This document shows, piece after piece, positions 44,683-53,635 of a stretch of DNA of 64,000 bases (position 1 is the first letter of the stretch; each line of letters starts with the position of its first letter). Below the pieces are notes generated by a model. That model had not been told where the DNA came from. It was given only the letters and a program-made list of their open reading frames with translations, and did no database searches. The translations under genes and the position numbers were made by a program. Source of the stretch: Amycolatopsis bullii (GTDB lineage: Bacteria > Actinomycetota > Actinomycetes > Mycobacteriales > Pseudonocardiaceae). The stretch covers positions 1 to 64,000 of the forward strand of contig NZ_BNAW01000028.1 in NCBI RefSeq assembly GCF_014654205.1, read 5' to 3'.

Positions 44683-44864
44683 GTGTCTCCTTCGTCCGGT
44701 TCAGAGAGCACTTCACCGTCGTTCGCGCGATCAGGTTAGAAGCCCACCACCGCCGCGGCCACGGCCGAAAGTCGTTCCCCCGCGGGAGGGAGCCGCCTCC
44801 CGCCGCCGCGTGAGCCGCCGTCCCGGGCCGCCGTGGTCTGCTCGGCGTCGGCGAAAGGGAACCG

Positions 44865-46811
44865 ATGGACATCTTGCTGGGCCTTATGACCCTCCCCCTG
44901 TACGTGCTCCTGCTGTGGCCGCTCGTCGCCGCGGCGCGGCGCGTGCTCGGCGTCCGGATCGGCGCCGTGCGCGCCCTGTGCGCCGCCGCCTTCGGCTGGC
45001 TCGTCGCCGGCGGCATCGGGCAGGCGTTCCCCGGTTCGCTGCTGCACCACGGCGGCGCGGCCCTCGGCCTGCTGATCCCGTTGGCGGGCAGCGCTTTCCT
45101 CGCCACGCTCATCTTCCTGTTCGTCGCCGAAATGGCGCTGCCCCACGGCTTCGGGCTCGGGCGGCTGCGGGGACGGCTTTCCCGGACCCGCCGGTACGCG
45201 CAGATCAGCCGGATCGCGGTCAAGCACGGCCTCGGCCGCTACCTGACCGGCCGCCGCGAACCCGGCCTCGCGCCGGGGCGGCACGCCAAGCTCGCGCGTT
45301 CCCTGCGCCGCGCGCTGGAAGAGGGCGGCGTGACGTTCGTGAAGCTCGGCCAGCTCCTGTCCACCCGCGCGGACCTGCTGCCGCCGGTGTTCGCCGACGA
45401 ACTCGGCCGGCTGCAGGACCAGGTCGCCCCCGCCCGCGCCGACGCGGTGTGGGCCCTGCTCGCCGACGAACTCGGCGGCTCCCCCGACGACGTCTTCGCC
45501 GAATTCGACCCCGATCCGCTGGCCGCCGCGTCGGTCGCGCAGGTCTACCGCGCGAAGCTGCGCACCGGCGAAGACGTCGTCGTGAAGGTCCAGCGGCCGG
45601 GCGTGCGGGAGCAAGCCGAACGCGACATCGCCATCGTCCGGCGCGTCGCCGCGGCGCTGGAGGACCGCGCGGACTGGGCGCGCTCGCTCGGCGTCGCGGA
45701 ACTGGCCGACGGGTTCGCCGCCGCCTTGGCCGAGGAACTCGACTTCACCATCGAAGCCCGCAACATCGCCGCCGTCGCCGCCACCGGCTCCCCGGACGTC
45801 GGGCTGCCGAGGGTCCACAAGGGACTCTCCACCGGCCGCGTGCTGGTCATGTCCCGCCTGGACGGCAAACCGCTCGCCACGGCGAAGGACACGCTGCCGC
45901 CGGCCGAGCGCAAGCGGCTGGCCCGCTCGCTCCTGCGCTGCCTGCTCGACCAGGTGATGATCGGCGGCGTCTTCCACGCCGACCCGCACCCGGGCAACCT
46001 CATGCTACTGCGCGACGGCCGGCTGGGCCTGCTCGACTTCGGCTCGGTCGGCCGGCTCGACACCGGCCTGCGGGGCGGCTTGCAGAACCTGCTGCTCGCC
46101 CTGGACCGCGGCGACCCGGCGGGCCTGCGCGACGGGCTCCTCGAAGTCGTCGACCGCACCGGCGAGATCGACGAGCAGCGCCTCGAACGCGCCCTCGGCG
46201 CCCTGGTCGCCCGGCACTTCGGCCCCGGCCGCACCCCGGACCTCGACCTGTTCACCGGCCTGTTCCGCGTGATCGCGGACTTCCGGCTCAGCGTGCCGCC
46301 GCCGGTGGCCGCGGTGTTCCGCGCACTGGCCACGGTCGAGGGCACCCTGGCCGCGCTGGACCCCGGCTTCGACGTCGTCGCCGAGTCCCGCGCGTTCGCC
46401 GCCGAGCAGGTCGGCGCCGGGCTGCGGCCGGGCCCGCTCGGCCGCACGGCGCTCGGCGAGCTGACGGCGCTGCTGCCGGTGCTGCGCCGCATCCCCCGCC
46501 GCATCGACCGGATCGGCGCGGCACTGGAGGAGGGCAGGCTGTCGGTGAACGTCCGGCTGTTCTCCGACGAGCGCGACCGCGACGTCGTCACCGGCCTGGT
46601 CCACGAGGCCCTGCTGGCCTTCGTCGGCGCGGCGACCGGGCTGATGGCGGTGTTCCTGCTGACGGGGTCGGGCGGGCCGCGCATCGCCGCGGACCTGACG
46701 CTGCACCAGGTCTTCGGCTACAACCTGCTGGTGATCAGCGCCCTGGTGGGATTGCGGCTGCTGTTCGTCGTCTTCCGGCGATCCGGACGAGCGTCACGAT
46801 CGGCCCGATGA
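44865..46811 (+). CDS. ABC1/AarF/UbiB-family atypical kinase with membrane segments
   Basis: This 648-aa protein has three N-terminal hydrophobic segments (~4-95), then the ABC1 kinase core: 'VKLGQLLSTRADLLPP' (KxGQ motif), 'AAASVAQVYRAKLRTGEDVVVKVQRPGV' (A-rich loop and Lys), 'EELDFTIEARN', 'GVFHADPHPGNLMLL' and 'LLDFGSVGRLD', and two C-terminal membrane helices. Homologues support ubiquinone/menaquinone or lipid metabolism, and activity is regulatory rather than classical kinase. ATG 44865 starts the first hydrophobic segment. The 3' end overlaps a small minus-strand frame. Confidence 0.88.
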   Translation: MDILLGLMTLPLYVLLLWPLVAAARRVLGVRIGAVRALCAAAFGWLVAGGIGQAFPGSLLHHGGAALGLLIPLAGSAFLATLIFLFVAEMALPHGFGLGRLRGRLSRTRRYAQISRIAVKHGLGRYLTGRREPGLAPGRHAKLARSLRRALEEGGVTFVKLGQLLSTRADLLPPVFADELGRLQDQVAPARADAVWALLADELGGSPDDVFAEFDPDPLAAASVAQVYRAKLRTGEDVVVKVQRPGVREQAERDIAIVRRVAAALEDRADWARSLGVAELADGFAAALAEELDFTIEARNIAAVAATGSPDVGLPRVHKGLSTGRVLVMSRLDGKPLATAKDTLPPAERKRLARSLLRCLLDQVMIGGVFHADPHPGNLMLLRDGRLGLLDFGSVGRLDTGLRGGLQNLLLALDRGDPAGLRDGLLEVVDRTGEIDEQRLERALGALVARHFGPGRTPDLDLFTGLFRVIADFRLSVPPPVAAVFRALATVEGTLAALDPGFDVVAESRAFAAEQVGAGLRPGPLGRTALGELTALLPVLRRIPRRIDRIGAALEEGRLSVNVRLFSDERDRDVVTGLVHEALLAFVGAATGLMAVFLLTGSGGPRIAADLTLHQVFGYNLLVISALVGLRLLFVVFRRSGRASRSAR

Positions 46812-46892
46812 ACCCGGCGACGAAGACGACCGCGCCGCCGAGCAGCCACCCACGTTCCCGCGGTGGCCCTCCTCGCCGTCGAAGGCGCGCAC
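46735..46892 (-). CDS. Possible small membrane protein, frameshifted (~52 aa)
   Basis: From GTG 46892 the frame reads 'VRAFDGEEGHRG'; after the run cgcggg (~46857) a good hydrophobic continuation 'ERGWLLGGAVVFVAGFIGPIVTLVRIAGRR' lies in the next frame. Inserting one G would join them. It starts 8 bp after the YnfA stop. The part below 46811 lies antisense to AarF and uses rare codons, so its true end is uncertain. It could also be chance sequence. Confidence 0.3.
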
Positions 46893-46900
46893 CTGCGGCG

Positions 46901-47233
46901 TTACCCCGTCCGCGGCGCGTACATGATCACCGCGACCCCCGCCAGGCACAGCAGCGCGCCGAGCACGTCGTACCGATCGGGGCGGTAACCGTCCGCGACC
47001 ACGCCCCAGGCCAGCGACCCCGCCACGAACACCCCGCCGTACGCGGCGAGGATGCGGCCGAAGTGGGCGTCCGGCTGGAGCGTCGCGACGAAGCCGTACA
47101 CGCCCAGCGCCACCACGCCGCCACCGATCCACAGCAGACCGCGGTGTTCGCGGATGCCCTGCCAGATCAGCCAGGCGCCGCCGATTTCGCACACCGCCGC
47201 GGCCAGGAACAGGAGGATCGACCGCAGGATCAC
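46901..47233 (-). CDS. YnfA/UPF0060-family small membrane protein
   Basis: This 110-aa protein has four hydrophobic helices: 'LLFLAAAVCEIGGAWLIWQGIREH', 'GLLWIGGGVVALGVYGFVATLQPD', 'FGRILAAYGGVFVAGSLAWGVVADGYRPDRYDVLGALLCLAGVAVIMYAP'. The order and the 'GRILAAYGGVFV...DGYRPDRYD' signature match UPF0060/YnfA. Some members are linked to small multidrug-type export. GTG 47233 start. It is divergent from DUF4184 with an 18-bp gap. Confidence 0.92.
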   Translation of the reverse strand: MILRSILLFLAAAVCEIGGAWLIWQGIREHRGLLWIGGGVVALGVYGFVATLQPDAHFGRILAAYGGVFVAGSLAWGVVADGYRPDRYDVLGALLCLAGVAVIMYAPRTG

Positions 47234-47251
47234 TCCGGGATACTAACGGCC

Positions 47252-48049
47252 GTGCCGTTCACGCTGAGTCATCCCGCCGCCGTACTCCCGCTGGCGAAGC
47301 ACCCCCTGGTGCCGTCGGCGCTCGTCGCCGGGTCGGTCGCGCCGGACCTCTTCTGGTTCGTGCCCGCGCCGGAAGGGTTCGGCCTCTCGCGGACCCACGA
47401 ATTCACGGCCGTCCTCTGGCTCGACCCGCTCCTCGCGCTGGCCCTGCTCGCCGTCTTCCACGTGCTGCTGAAGCGGCCGCTCACGGCCCTGGCCCCGCAG
47501 CGCCTGGCCGAACGGCTCCCCCGCCGATCCTTCGGCTGGAAGCGGCCGGGGTGGATCGCGCTGTCGCTCGTGCTCGGCGCCGCCACGCACGTCGGGTGGG
47601 ACGCCTTCACCCACGAAAGCGGCGGCCCGGCCTTCCTGCGGATCCCGCTCGTCACCGGCGTCGACGTCGGGCGGCTGATCCAGCTGGTCAGCACCCTCGC
47701 CGGGGCCGCCGTGCTCGCCTGGTGGCTGTGGCGCTGGTACCGCGGCGCGCCCGTCACGCCGGCGCCGCCGGGCCTGCGCCGCCGGAAGACCGTGGCCGCG
47801 TTCCTGGCCCTCGGCGCGGCCGTCGGCGGCGTGGTGCAGGTGCTGCCGTTCCTCGCCGCCCACGACCCGATGACCCCGGCGGGCGTCTTCGGCAACGCGA
47901 CCTACCTGCTCGTCACCGGCGCCGGCAGCGGGTTCGCGGTCGCCCTCGGCCTCTACGCGCTCGCCTGGCACGCACGGTATAGGGCGTTATACGCGAAACG
48001 GGCCACCCCGGAGGGTGACCCGCTCGACGCGAGAGAACTCAGACCGTGA
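47252..48049 (+). CDS. DUF4184-family membrane protein
   Basis: This 265-aa protein starts 'PFTLSHPAAVLPLAKHPLVPSALVAGSVAPDLFWFVP', the DUF4184 hallmark, and has about six hydrophobic segments and 'GWDAFTHESG' with conserved His/Asp. Function is unknown; related proteins share a metal-dependent hydrolase-like layout. GTG 47252 has no ribosome site and follows TACTAA closely, consistent with a leaderless message. The stop overlaps the convergent sufT gene by 11 bp. Confidence 0.88.
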   Translation: MPFTLSHPAAVLPLAKHPLVPSALVAGSVAPDLFWFVPAPEGFGLSRTHEFTAVLWLDPLLALALLAVFHVLLKRPLTALAPQRLAERLPRRSFGWKRPGWIALSLVLGAATHVGWDAFTHESGGPAFLRIPLVTGVDVGRLIQLVSTLAGAAVLAWWLWRWYRGAPVTPAPPGLRRRKTVAAFLALGAAVGGVVQVLPFLAAHDPMTPAGVFGNATYLLVTGAGSGFAVALGLYALAWHARYRALYAKRATPEGDPLDARELRP

Positions 48050-48434
48050 AGCCGAGGGCGCGCAGCTGCTCGCGGCCGTCCTCGGTGATCTTCTCCGGAC
48101 CCCACGGCGGCATCCAGACCCAGTTGATCCGGAAGTCCTTGACCAGGCCGCCGGAGGTCAGCGCCGCCGACGTCTGGTCTTCGATGACGTCGGTCAGCGG
48201 GCAGGCCGCGGACGTCAGCGTCATGTCGATGGTCGCCGTGTTGTCCGGCTCGACGCGGATGTCGTAGACCAAACCCAGGTCGACGACGTTGATGCCGAGT
48301 TCCGGGTCGACGACGTCGCGCATGGCTTCCTCGACGTCCTCGAGCTTGGCGAGGTCGAGGTCCTGCGTCGCCGTGGTCTCGGCGTCGAGGTCGGCGGCGG
48401 TGCGCCCCTCACGAGTGGCGGTTTCTTCGGTCAT
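48039..48434 (-). CDS. sufT: SufT / DUF59 metal-sulfur cluster assembly factor
   Basis: This 131-aa protein has an acidic N-terminal extension, then the MIP18/DUF59 fold 'EAMRDVVDPELGINVVDLGLVYDIRVEPDNTATIDMTLTSAACPL', with the conserved Cys in 'AACPL'. It helps deliver or maturate iron-sulfur clusters. It is the last gene of the suf operon; its start overlaps the sufU stop by 4 bp. Confidence 0.93.
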   Translation of the reverse strand: MTEETATREGRTAADLDAETTATQDLDLAKLEDVEEAMRDVVDPELGINVVDLGLVYDIRVEPDNTATIDMTLTSAACPLTDVIEDQTSAALTSGGLVKDFRINWVWMPPWGPEKITEDGREQLRALGFTV

Positions 48435-48880
48435 GCCTGTTCAGCTCCACTGCTCGTCCGGGCGACGGCGTCCTTGAAAGCCATCCAGCCGAGGAGGGCG
48501 CACTTCACGCGGGCCGGGTACTTGGCGACGCCCGCGAAGGCGACCCCGTCCTCCAGCACGTCCTCGTCCGGCTCGACCTTTCCTTTGCCCTGCATCAGTT
48601 CCACGAAGGCGTCCATGGTGGTGAACGCCTCCTCAAGCGTGTGGCCGACGACGAGATCCGTCAAGACCGACGTCGAGGCCTGGCTGATCGAGCAGCCCTG
48701 GCCGTCGTAGGAAACGTCGGTGACCTTCCCGTCGTCGAGCTTCACCCGCAGCGTCACCTCGTCGCCGCAGGTCGGGTTGACCTGGAACGACTCGGCGTCG
48801 AACGGGTCGCGCAGGCCGCGCCCGTGCGGGTGCTTGTAGTGGTCCAGGATGATCTCCTGGTACATGCTCTCCAGGTTCAC
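48431..48880 (-). CDS. sufU: SufU-type sulfur-transfer / cluster scaffold protein
   Basis: This 149-aa IscU-like protein has three conserved Cys ('NPTCGDE', 'GQGCSIS', 'RVKCALLGW') and the insert of the zinc-binding SufU type. It accepts sulfur from SufS. GTG 48880 overlaps the sufS stop by 4 bp, and the stop overlaps sufT by 4 bp. This coupling implies fixed stoichiometry. Confidence 0.95.
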   Translation of the reverse strand: MNLESMYQEIILDHYKHPHGRGLRDPFDAESFQVNPTCGDEVTLRVKLDDGKVTDVSYDGQGCSISQASTSVLTDLVVGHTLEEAFTTMDAFVELMQGKGKVEPDEDVLEDGVAFAGVAKYPARVKCALLGWMAFKDAVARTSSGAEQA

Positions 48881-50166
48881 TGTCCCACCCCGAAGAACTT
48901 CTGCGCCTCGCGGACCCCGGCCACCAGGGCGTCCACCTCGGACAGGTCGTTGTAGAGGTAGAACGAGGCGCGCACGGTCGCCTGCGCGTTGCACGCCCGG
49001 TGCAGCGGCCACGCGCAGTGGTGGCCGACGCGGACGGCGATGCCGAGGCTGTCGAGCACCTGGCCGGCGTCGTGCGGGTGCACGCCGTCGATCACGAACG
49101 ACACGGTCGCGCCACGGTCCTCGAGGTCCGTCGGGCCGATGATCCGGACACCCGGGATCGCGCCGATGCCTTCGAGGGCCGCCGCGGCGAGTTCCTTCTC
49201 GTGCGCCGCGACGCGGTCCATGCCGATCGCGGTGAGGTAGTCGACGGCCGCGCCGAGGCCGATGGCCTGCGACGTCATCGGCACGCCCGCCTCGAACCGC
49301 TGCGGCGGCGGCGCGAAGGTCGAGCCCTCCATCCGGACCATCTCGATCATCGAGCCGCCGGTCAGGAACGGCGGCATCGCTTCGAGCAGCTCGGTGCGCC
49401 CGTAGAGGACGCCGATGCCGGACGGGCCGAGCATCTTGTGCCCGGAGAACACCGCGAAGTCGACGCCGAGGGCGTGGAAGTCCACCGGGAAGTGCGGCAC
49501 CGACTGGCAGGCGTCGAGCACGGTGAGCGCGCCGACGGCCTTGGCCTTCTCGACCAGCAGCGAGACCGGGTTGACCGTGCCGAGCACGTTCGACTGGTGC
49601 GCGAACGCGACCACCTTCGTGCGCTCGGTGATCAGCTCGTCCACATCGGACAGGTCGAGGCGGCCGTTTTCGGTGACCTTGAACCACTTCAGCGTCGCCC
49701 CGGTGCGCTGGCACAGCTGCTGCCACGGCACGAGGTTCGCGTGGTGCTCCATCTCGGTGACGACGACCTCGTCACCCGGGCCGACCACGAACCGCGCCGC
49801 CTCGGGGCCGGCCGTGGCGGCGTTGCTCATCGAGTACGCGACGAGGTTGATGCCTTCGGTGGCGTTCTTGGTGAACACCAGCTCTTCGGGGTCGGCGCCG
49901 ACGAACTCGGCGATCTTCGCCCGCGCGGACTCGTAGGCGTCGGTCGCCTCTTCGGACAGCTGGTGCGCACCGCGGTGCACGGCGGCGTTCGAAGTGAAGA
50001 CGTACTCGCGTTCGGCATCGAACACCGCGGTGGGACGTTGCGAAGTCGCCCCTGAATCCAGGTACACCAAGGGTTTCCCGTCGCGAACCGTGCGCGACAG
50101 GATGGGGAAGTCGGCCTTCAGGGCCGCCACGTCCAGTGGCAGAGAACCGGCCGAGGTGGTGGTCAT
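48877..50166 (-). CDS. sufS: Cysteine desulfurase SufS
   Basis: This 429-aa PLP enzyme has the PLP Lys in 'FSGHKMLGPSGIGVLYG' (~235), 'VTEMEHHANLVPWQQL' (~125) and the active-site Cys in 'VRVGHHCAWPLH' (~375), the class II SufS/CsdA pattern. It supplies sulfur to SufU. ATG 50166 lies 41 bp after the sufC stop. Confidence 0.97.
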   Translation of the reverse strand: MTTTSAGSLPLDVAALKADFPILSRTVRDGKPLVYLDSGATSQRPTAVFDAEREYVFTSNAAVHRGAHQLSEEATDAYESARAKIAEFVGADPEELVFTKNATEGINLVAYSMSNAATAGPEAARFVVGPGDEVVVTEMEHHANLVPWQQLCQRTGATLKWFKVTENGRLDLSDVDELITERTKVVAFAHQSNVLGTVNPVSLLVEKAKAVGALTVLDACQSVPHFPVDFHALGVDFAVFSGHKMLGPSGIGVLYGRTELLEAMPPFLTGGSMIEMVRMEGSTFAPPPQRFEAGVPMTSQAIGLGAAVDYLTAIGMDRVAAHEKELAAAALEGIGAIPGVRIIGPTDLEDRGATVSFVIDGVHPHDAGQVLDSLGIAVRVGHHCAWPLHRACNAQATVRASFYLYNDLSEVDALVAGVREAQKFFGVGQ

Positions 50167-50207
50167 CGGGCCGACTCCTCTCTTCTCGGTGTATTTGCGC
50201 AGGAACG

Positions 50208-50978
50208 TCAGACGGACGCGGGCTCGGACTTGCCCACGTACTTGACGTACCCGTTCTCCTCCAGCTCGTCGGCCAGCTCCTTGCCGCCCGACTCGACGAT
50301 CTTGCCGCCGGCGAAGACGTGCACGAAGTCCGGCGTGATGTGCCGCAGGATCCGGGTGTAGTGCGTGATCAGCATGACGCCGACCTCGCTGTTGGCCTTG
50401 TACTCGTTGACGCCCTGCGAAACGATCCGCAGCGCGTCGACGTCGAGGCCGGAGTCGGTCTCGTCGAGGATGGCGAACTTCGGCTTGAGCAGCGCCAGCT
50501 GCAGGATCTCGTGGCGCTTCTTCTCGCCGCCGGAGAAACCCTCGTTGACCGAGCGCTCGGCGAACTCCTGCGAGATCTCGAGCTTGCCCATCTCCTCCTT
50601 GACCTCCTTGACCCAGTGGCGCAGCTTGGGGGCCTCGCCACGGACCGCGGTGGCCGCGGTGCGGAGGAAGTTGGACATCGACACGCCCGGCACCTCGACC
50701 GGGTACTGCATGGCCAGGAACAGGCCGGCCCGCGCGCGCTCGTCGACGCTCATCTCGAGGACGTTCTCGCCGTCGAGCAGCACCTCACCGGAGGTCACCT
50801 GGTACTTGGGGTGGCCGGCGATGGCGTAGGACAGGGTGGACTTGCCGGAGCCGTTGGGGCCCATGATCGCGTGCGTCTCACCCGACTTGATCGTCAGGTT
50901 GACGCCCTTGAGGATCTCCTTGGCGCCTTCCTCGGTGGTCACCGAGGCGTGCAGGTCCTTGATTTCCAGGGTTGCCAT
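50208..50978 (-). CDS. sufC: SufC ATPase of the SufBCD scaffold
   Basis: This 256-aa ABC-type ATPase has Walker A 'GPNGSGKSTLSYAI', signature 'FSGGEKKRHEILQL' (the SufC-typical F in place of L), Walker B 'FAILDETDSGLDVDALR' and H-loop 'LITHYTRIL'. It powers SufBCD cluster assembly. Gap to sufD is 33 bp and the start ATG is 50978. Confidence 0.97.
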   Translation of the reverse strand: MATLEIKDLHASVTTEEGAKEILKGVNLTIKSGETHAIMGPNGSGKSTLSYAIAGHPKYQVTSGEVLLDGENVLEMSVDERARAGLFLAMQYPVEVPGVSMSNFLRTAATAVRGEAPKLRHWVKEVKEEMGKLEISQEFAERSVNEGFSGGEKKRHEILQLALLKPKFAILDETDSGLDVDALRIVSQGVNEYKANSEVGVMLITHYTRILRHITPDFVHVFAGGKIVESGGKELADELEENGYVKYVGKSEPASV

Positions 50979-51011
50979 TTCTTCGTTTTCCTAAAGTCTC
51001 AGTGGACGGCG

Positions 51012-52184
51012 TCAGGCGCCAACGGCTTCGAGCTCGGCTTCGATCGCCGCTTCGAGGCGCTCGCGCACCTCGGGGACGTCGATCTTGACCAGGATCTCGT
51101 GGAAGAACCCGCGCACGACCAGGCGCCGCGCGGCTTCTTCGGCGATCCCGCGCGACTGCAGGTAGAACAACTGCTCGTCGTCGAACCTTCCCGTCGCGCT
51201 CGCGTGGCCGGCGCCTTCGATCTCGCCGGTCTCGATCTCGAGGTTCGGCACCGAGTCCGCGCGCGCCCCCGGGGTGAGCACCAGGTTGCGGTTGAGCTCG
51301 TAGGTGTCGGTGGCCTCGGCCGCCGCGCGGATCAGGACGTCGCCGATCCACACCGTGTGCGCGCCTTCGCCCTGCAGGGCGCCCTTGTACATCACGTTCG
51401 ACTTGCAGTTCGGGACCGCGTGGTCGACGAAGAGCCGGTGTTCCTGGTGCTGGCCGGCGTCGGCGAAGTAGAGGCCGAGCATCTCGACGTCGCCGCCCTT
51501 GTCCGCGAACGTCGCCGTCGGCGAGACGCGGACCAGGTCACCGCCCAGGGTGATGACGATGTGCTTGAGCGTCGCGTCGCGGCCGAGCTTGAGGTGCTGC
51601 TCGGAGACGTGCACCGCGTCGTCGGCCCAGTCCTGGACGCTGACCACGGTGACCTTGGCGCCGTCGCCGATGACGAACTCGACGTTGTCGGCGTAGGTGC
51701 CGGAGCCGACGTGGTCGAGCACGATGACGGCTTCGGCGAACGCCTCGGCGCGGACCTGCAGGTGCCCGTAGGCGACCTGGCCCTCACCGGGGCCGTGGAT
51801 GCGCAGCACGGACGGCTTCGACGCCTGCGTCTCCTTCGGCACCGTCACGACGGTGGCCTTGGTGAACGCCGAGTAGGCCTGCGCGGCGATCCGGTCGCTC
51901 GGGACGCCGGCCTGGCCCAGCCGCGGGTCGTCGCGGCCGACGGTCACGACGCCCAGCTCGGGCGCGGCCTCGACGTCCACGGTGACCTCGCCGGTGGCCT
52001 GCGCGCTGCCGTCGTGCAGGCCGCGGAGGCGCTTCATCGGCGTGAAGCGCCAGTTCTCCTCACGGCCGCCCGGGACCTCGAAGGCCTCGACGTCGTAAGA
52101 AGTGAACCGCTCCGCGCGGGAGGCCGCCGGGATGACGGCCCCCTCGCGGAGGGCTTCGGAAACGTTGTTCTCGGTAACCGACAT
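51012..52184 (-). CDS. sufD: SufD scaffold subunit
   Basis: This 390-aa beta-helix protein of the SufBCD complex has 'HGPGEGQVAYGHLQVRAEAFAEAVIVLDHVGSGTYADNVEFVIGDGAKVTVVSVQDWADDAVHVS' and 'NVMYKGALQGEGAHTVWIGDVLIRAAAEATDTYELNRNLVLTPGARADSVPNLEIETGEIEGAGHASATGRFDDEQLFYLQSRGI'. It heterodimerises with SufB. ATG 52184 lies 2 bp after the sufB stop. Confidence 0.96.
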   Translation of the reverse strand: MSVTENNVSEALREGAVIPAASRAERFTSYDVEAFEVPGGREENWRFTPMKRLRGLHDGSAQATGEVTVDVEAAPELGVVTVGRDDPRLGQAGVPSDRIAAQAYSAFTKATVVTVPKETQASKPSVLRIHGPGEGQVAYGHLQVRAEAFAEAVIVLDHVGSGTYADNVEFVIGDGAKVTVVSVQDWADDAVHVSEQHLKLGRDATLKHIVITLGGDLVRVSPTATFADKGGDVEMLGLYFADAGQHQEHRLFVDHAVPNCKSNVMYKGALQGEGAHTVWIGDVLIRAAAEATDTYELNRNLVLTPGARADSVPNLEIETGEIEGAGHASATGRFDDEQLFYLQSRGIAEEAARRLVVRGFFHEILVKIDVPEVRERLEAAIEAELEAVGA

Positions 52185-52186
52185 GA

Positions 52187-53635
52187 CTAGCCGACGGACC
52201 CTTCCATCTGGAGCTCGATCAGGCGGTTCAGCTCGAGCGCGTACTCCATCGGCAGCTCACGGGCGATCGGCTCGACGAAGCCGCGCACGATCATCGCCAT
52301 CGCCTCGGCCTCGTCGAGGCCGCGCGACATCAGGTAGAACAGCTGGTCCTCGCTGACCTTGGACACCGTGGCCTCGTGGCCCATGGACACCTCGTCGTTG
52401 CGGATGTCCACGTACGGGTACGTGTCCGAACGCGAGATGGTGTCCACCAGCAGCGCGTCGCAGACCACGCTGGAGCGCGAGTGGTGCGCCCGCTTCGCGA
52501 CCTTGACCAGCCCGCGGTAGGACGTCCGGCCGCCGCCGCGCGCCACCGACTTCGACACGATGGTCGAAGAGGTGTACGGCGCGAGGTGCTCCATCTTGGC
52601 GCCCGCGTCCTGGTGCTGGCCCTCGCCCGCGAACGCGACCGACAGGACCTCGCCCTTGGCGTGCTCGCCCATGAGGAACACCGACGGGTACTTCATCGTC
52701 ACCTTGGAACCGATGTTGCCGTCGATCCATTCCATGGTCGCGCCCTCTTCGCACTTGGCGCGCTTGGTGACCAGGTTGTAGACGTTGTTCGACCAGTTCT
52801 GGATGGTCGTGTAACGGCAGCGGGCACCCTTCTTGACGATGATCTCCACGACCGCCGAGTGCAGCGAGTCGGACTGGTAGATCGGCGCCGTGCAGCCCTC
52901 GACGTAGTGCACGTAGGCGTCTTCGTCGACGATGATCAGGGTGCGCTCGAACTGGCCCATGTTCTCGGTGTTGATCCGGAAGTAGGCCTGCAGCGGGATC
53001 TCGACGTGCACGCCCTTCGGCACGTAGATGAACGAGCCGCCGGACCACACCGCCGTGTTCAGCGCGGAGAACTTGTTGTCCCCGGCCGGGATGACCGAGC
53101 CGAAGTACTCCTGGAACAGCTCCGGGTGCTCCTTGAGCGCGGAGTCGGTGTCCAGGAACAGGACGCCCTGCTCCTCCAGGTCCTCGCGGATCTGGTGGTA
53201 GACGACCTCGGACTCGTACTGCGCGGCGACCCCGGCGACGAGGCGCTGCTTCTCCGCCTCGGGGATGCCCAGCTTGTCGTACGTGTTCTTGATGTCCTCG
53301 GGCAGTTCCTCCCAGGAGGTGGCCTGCTTCTCCGTGGACCGCACGAAGTACTTGATATTGTCGAAGTCGATCCCGGAGAGGTCGGCCCCCCAGTTGGGCA
53401 TGGGCTTCTTCTCGAAGAGCTTGAGCGCCTTCAGTCGCGCTTCGCGCATCCACTCCGGCTCGGACTTCTTCGAGGAGATGTCGGTGACGACGTCCTCGTT
53501 CAGGCCGCGACGGGCGCTGGCGCCCGCCTCGTCGGAGTCCGCCCAGCCGAACGCGTACTTGCCAAGGGACTCGATGGTCTCTTCCTGGCTCAGTGGCGCG
53601 GTGGTGGGAGTGCGCTGCTCGGCAGCGGCAGTCAT
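52187..53635 (-). CDS. sufB: SufB scaffold subunit (intein-free)
   Basis: This 482-aa protein reads 'SEPEWMREARLKALKLFEKKPMPNWGADLSGIDFDNI', 'FIYVPKGVHVEIPLQAYFRINTENMGQFERTLIIVDEDAYVHYVEGCTAP' and 'MSRGLDEAEAMAMIVRGFVEPIARELPMEYALELNRLIELQMEGSVG'. It is uninterrupted, unlike many mycobacterial SufB genes that carry an intein. ATG 53635 overlaps the sufR stop by 4 bp. Confidence 0.97.
   Translation of the reverse strand: MTAAAEQRTPTTAPLSQEETIESLGKYAFGWADSDEAGASARRGLNEDVVTDISSKKSEPEWMREARLKALKLFEKKPMPNWGADLSGIDFDNIKYFVRSTEKQATSWEELPEDIKNTYDKLGIPEAEKQRLVAGVAAQYESEVVYHQIREDLEEQGVLFLDTDSALKEHPELFQEYFGSVIPAGDNKFSALNTAVWSGGSFIYVPKGVHVEIPLQAYFRINTENMGQFERTLIIVDEDAYVHYVEGCTAPIYQSDSLHSAVVEIIVKKGARCRYTTIQNWSNNVYNLVTKRAKCEEGATMEWIDGNIGSKVTMKYPSVFLMGEHAKGEVLSVAFAGEGQHQDAGAKMEHLAPYTSSTIVSKSVARGGGRTSYRGLVKVAKRAHHSRSSVVCDALLVDTISRSDTYPYVDIRNDEVSMGHEATVSKVSEDQLFYLMSRGLDEAEAMAMIVRGFVEPIARELPMEYALELNRLIELQMEGSVG

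Noticed and set aside
52187..53635. SufB intein
   Set aside because: The frame is continuous at normal length with no intein splice motifs.
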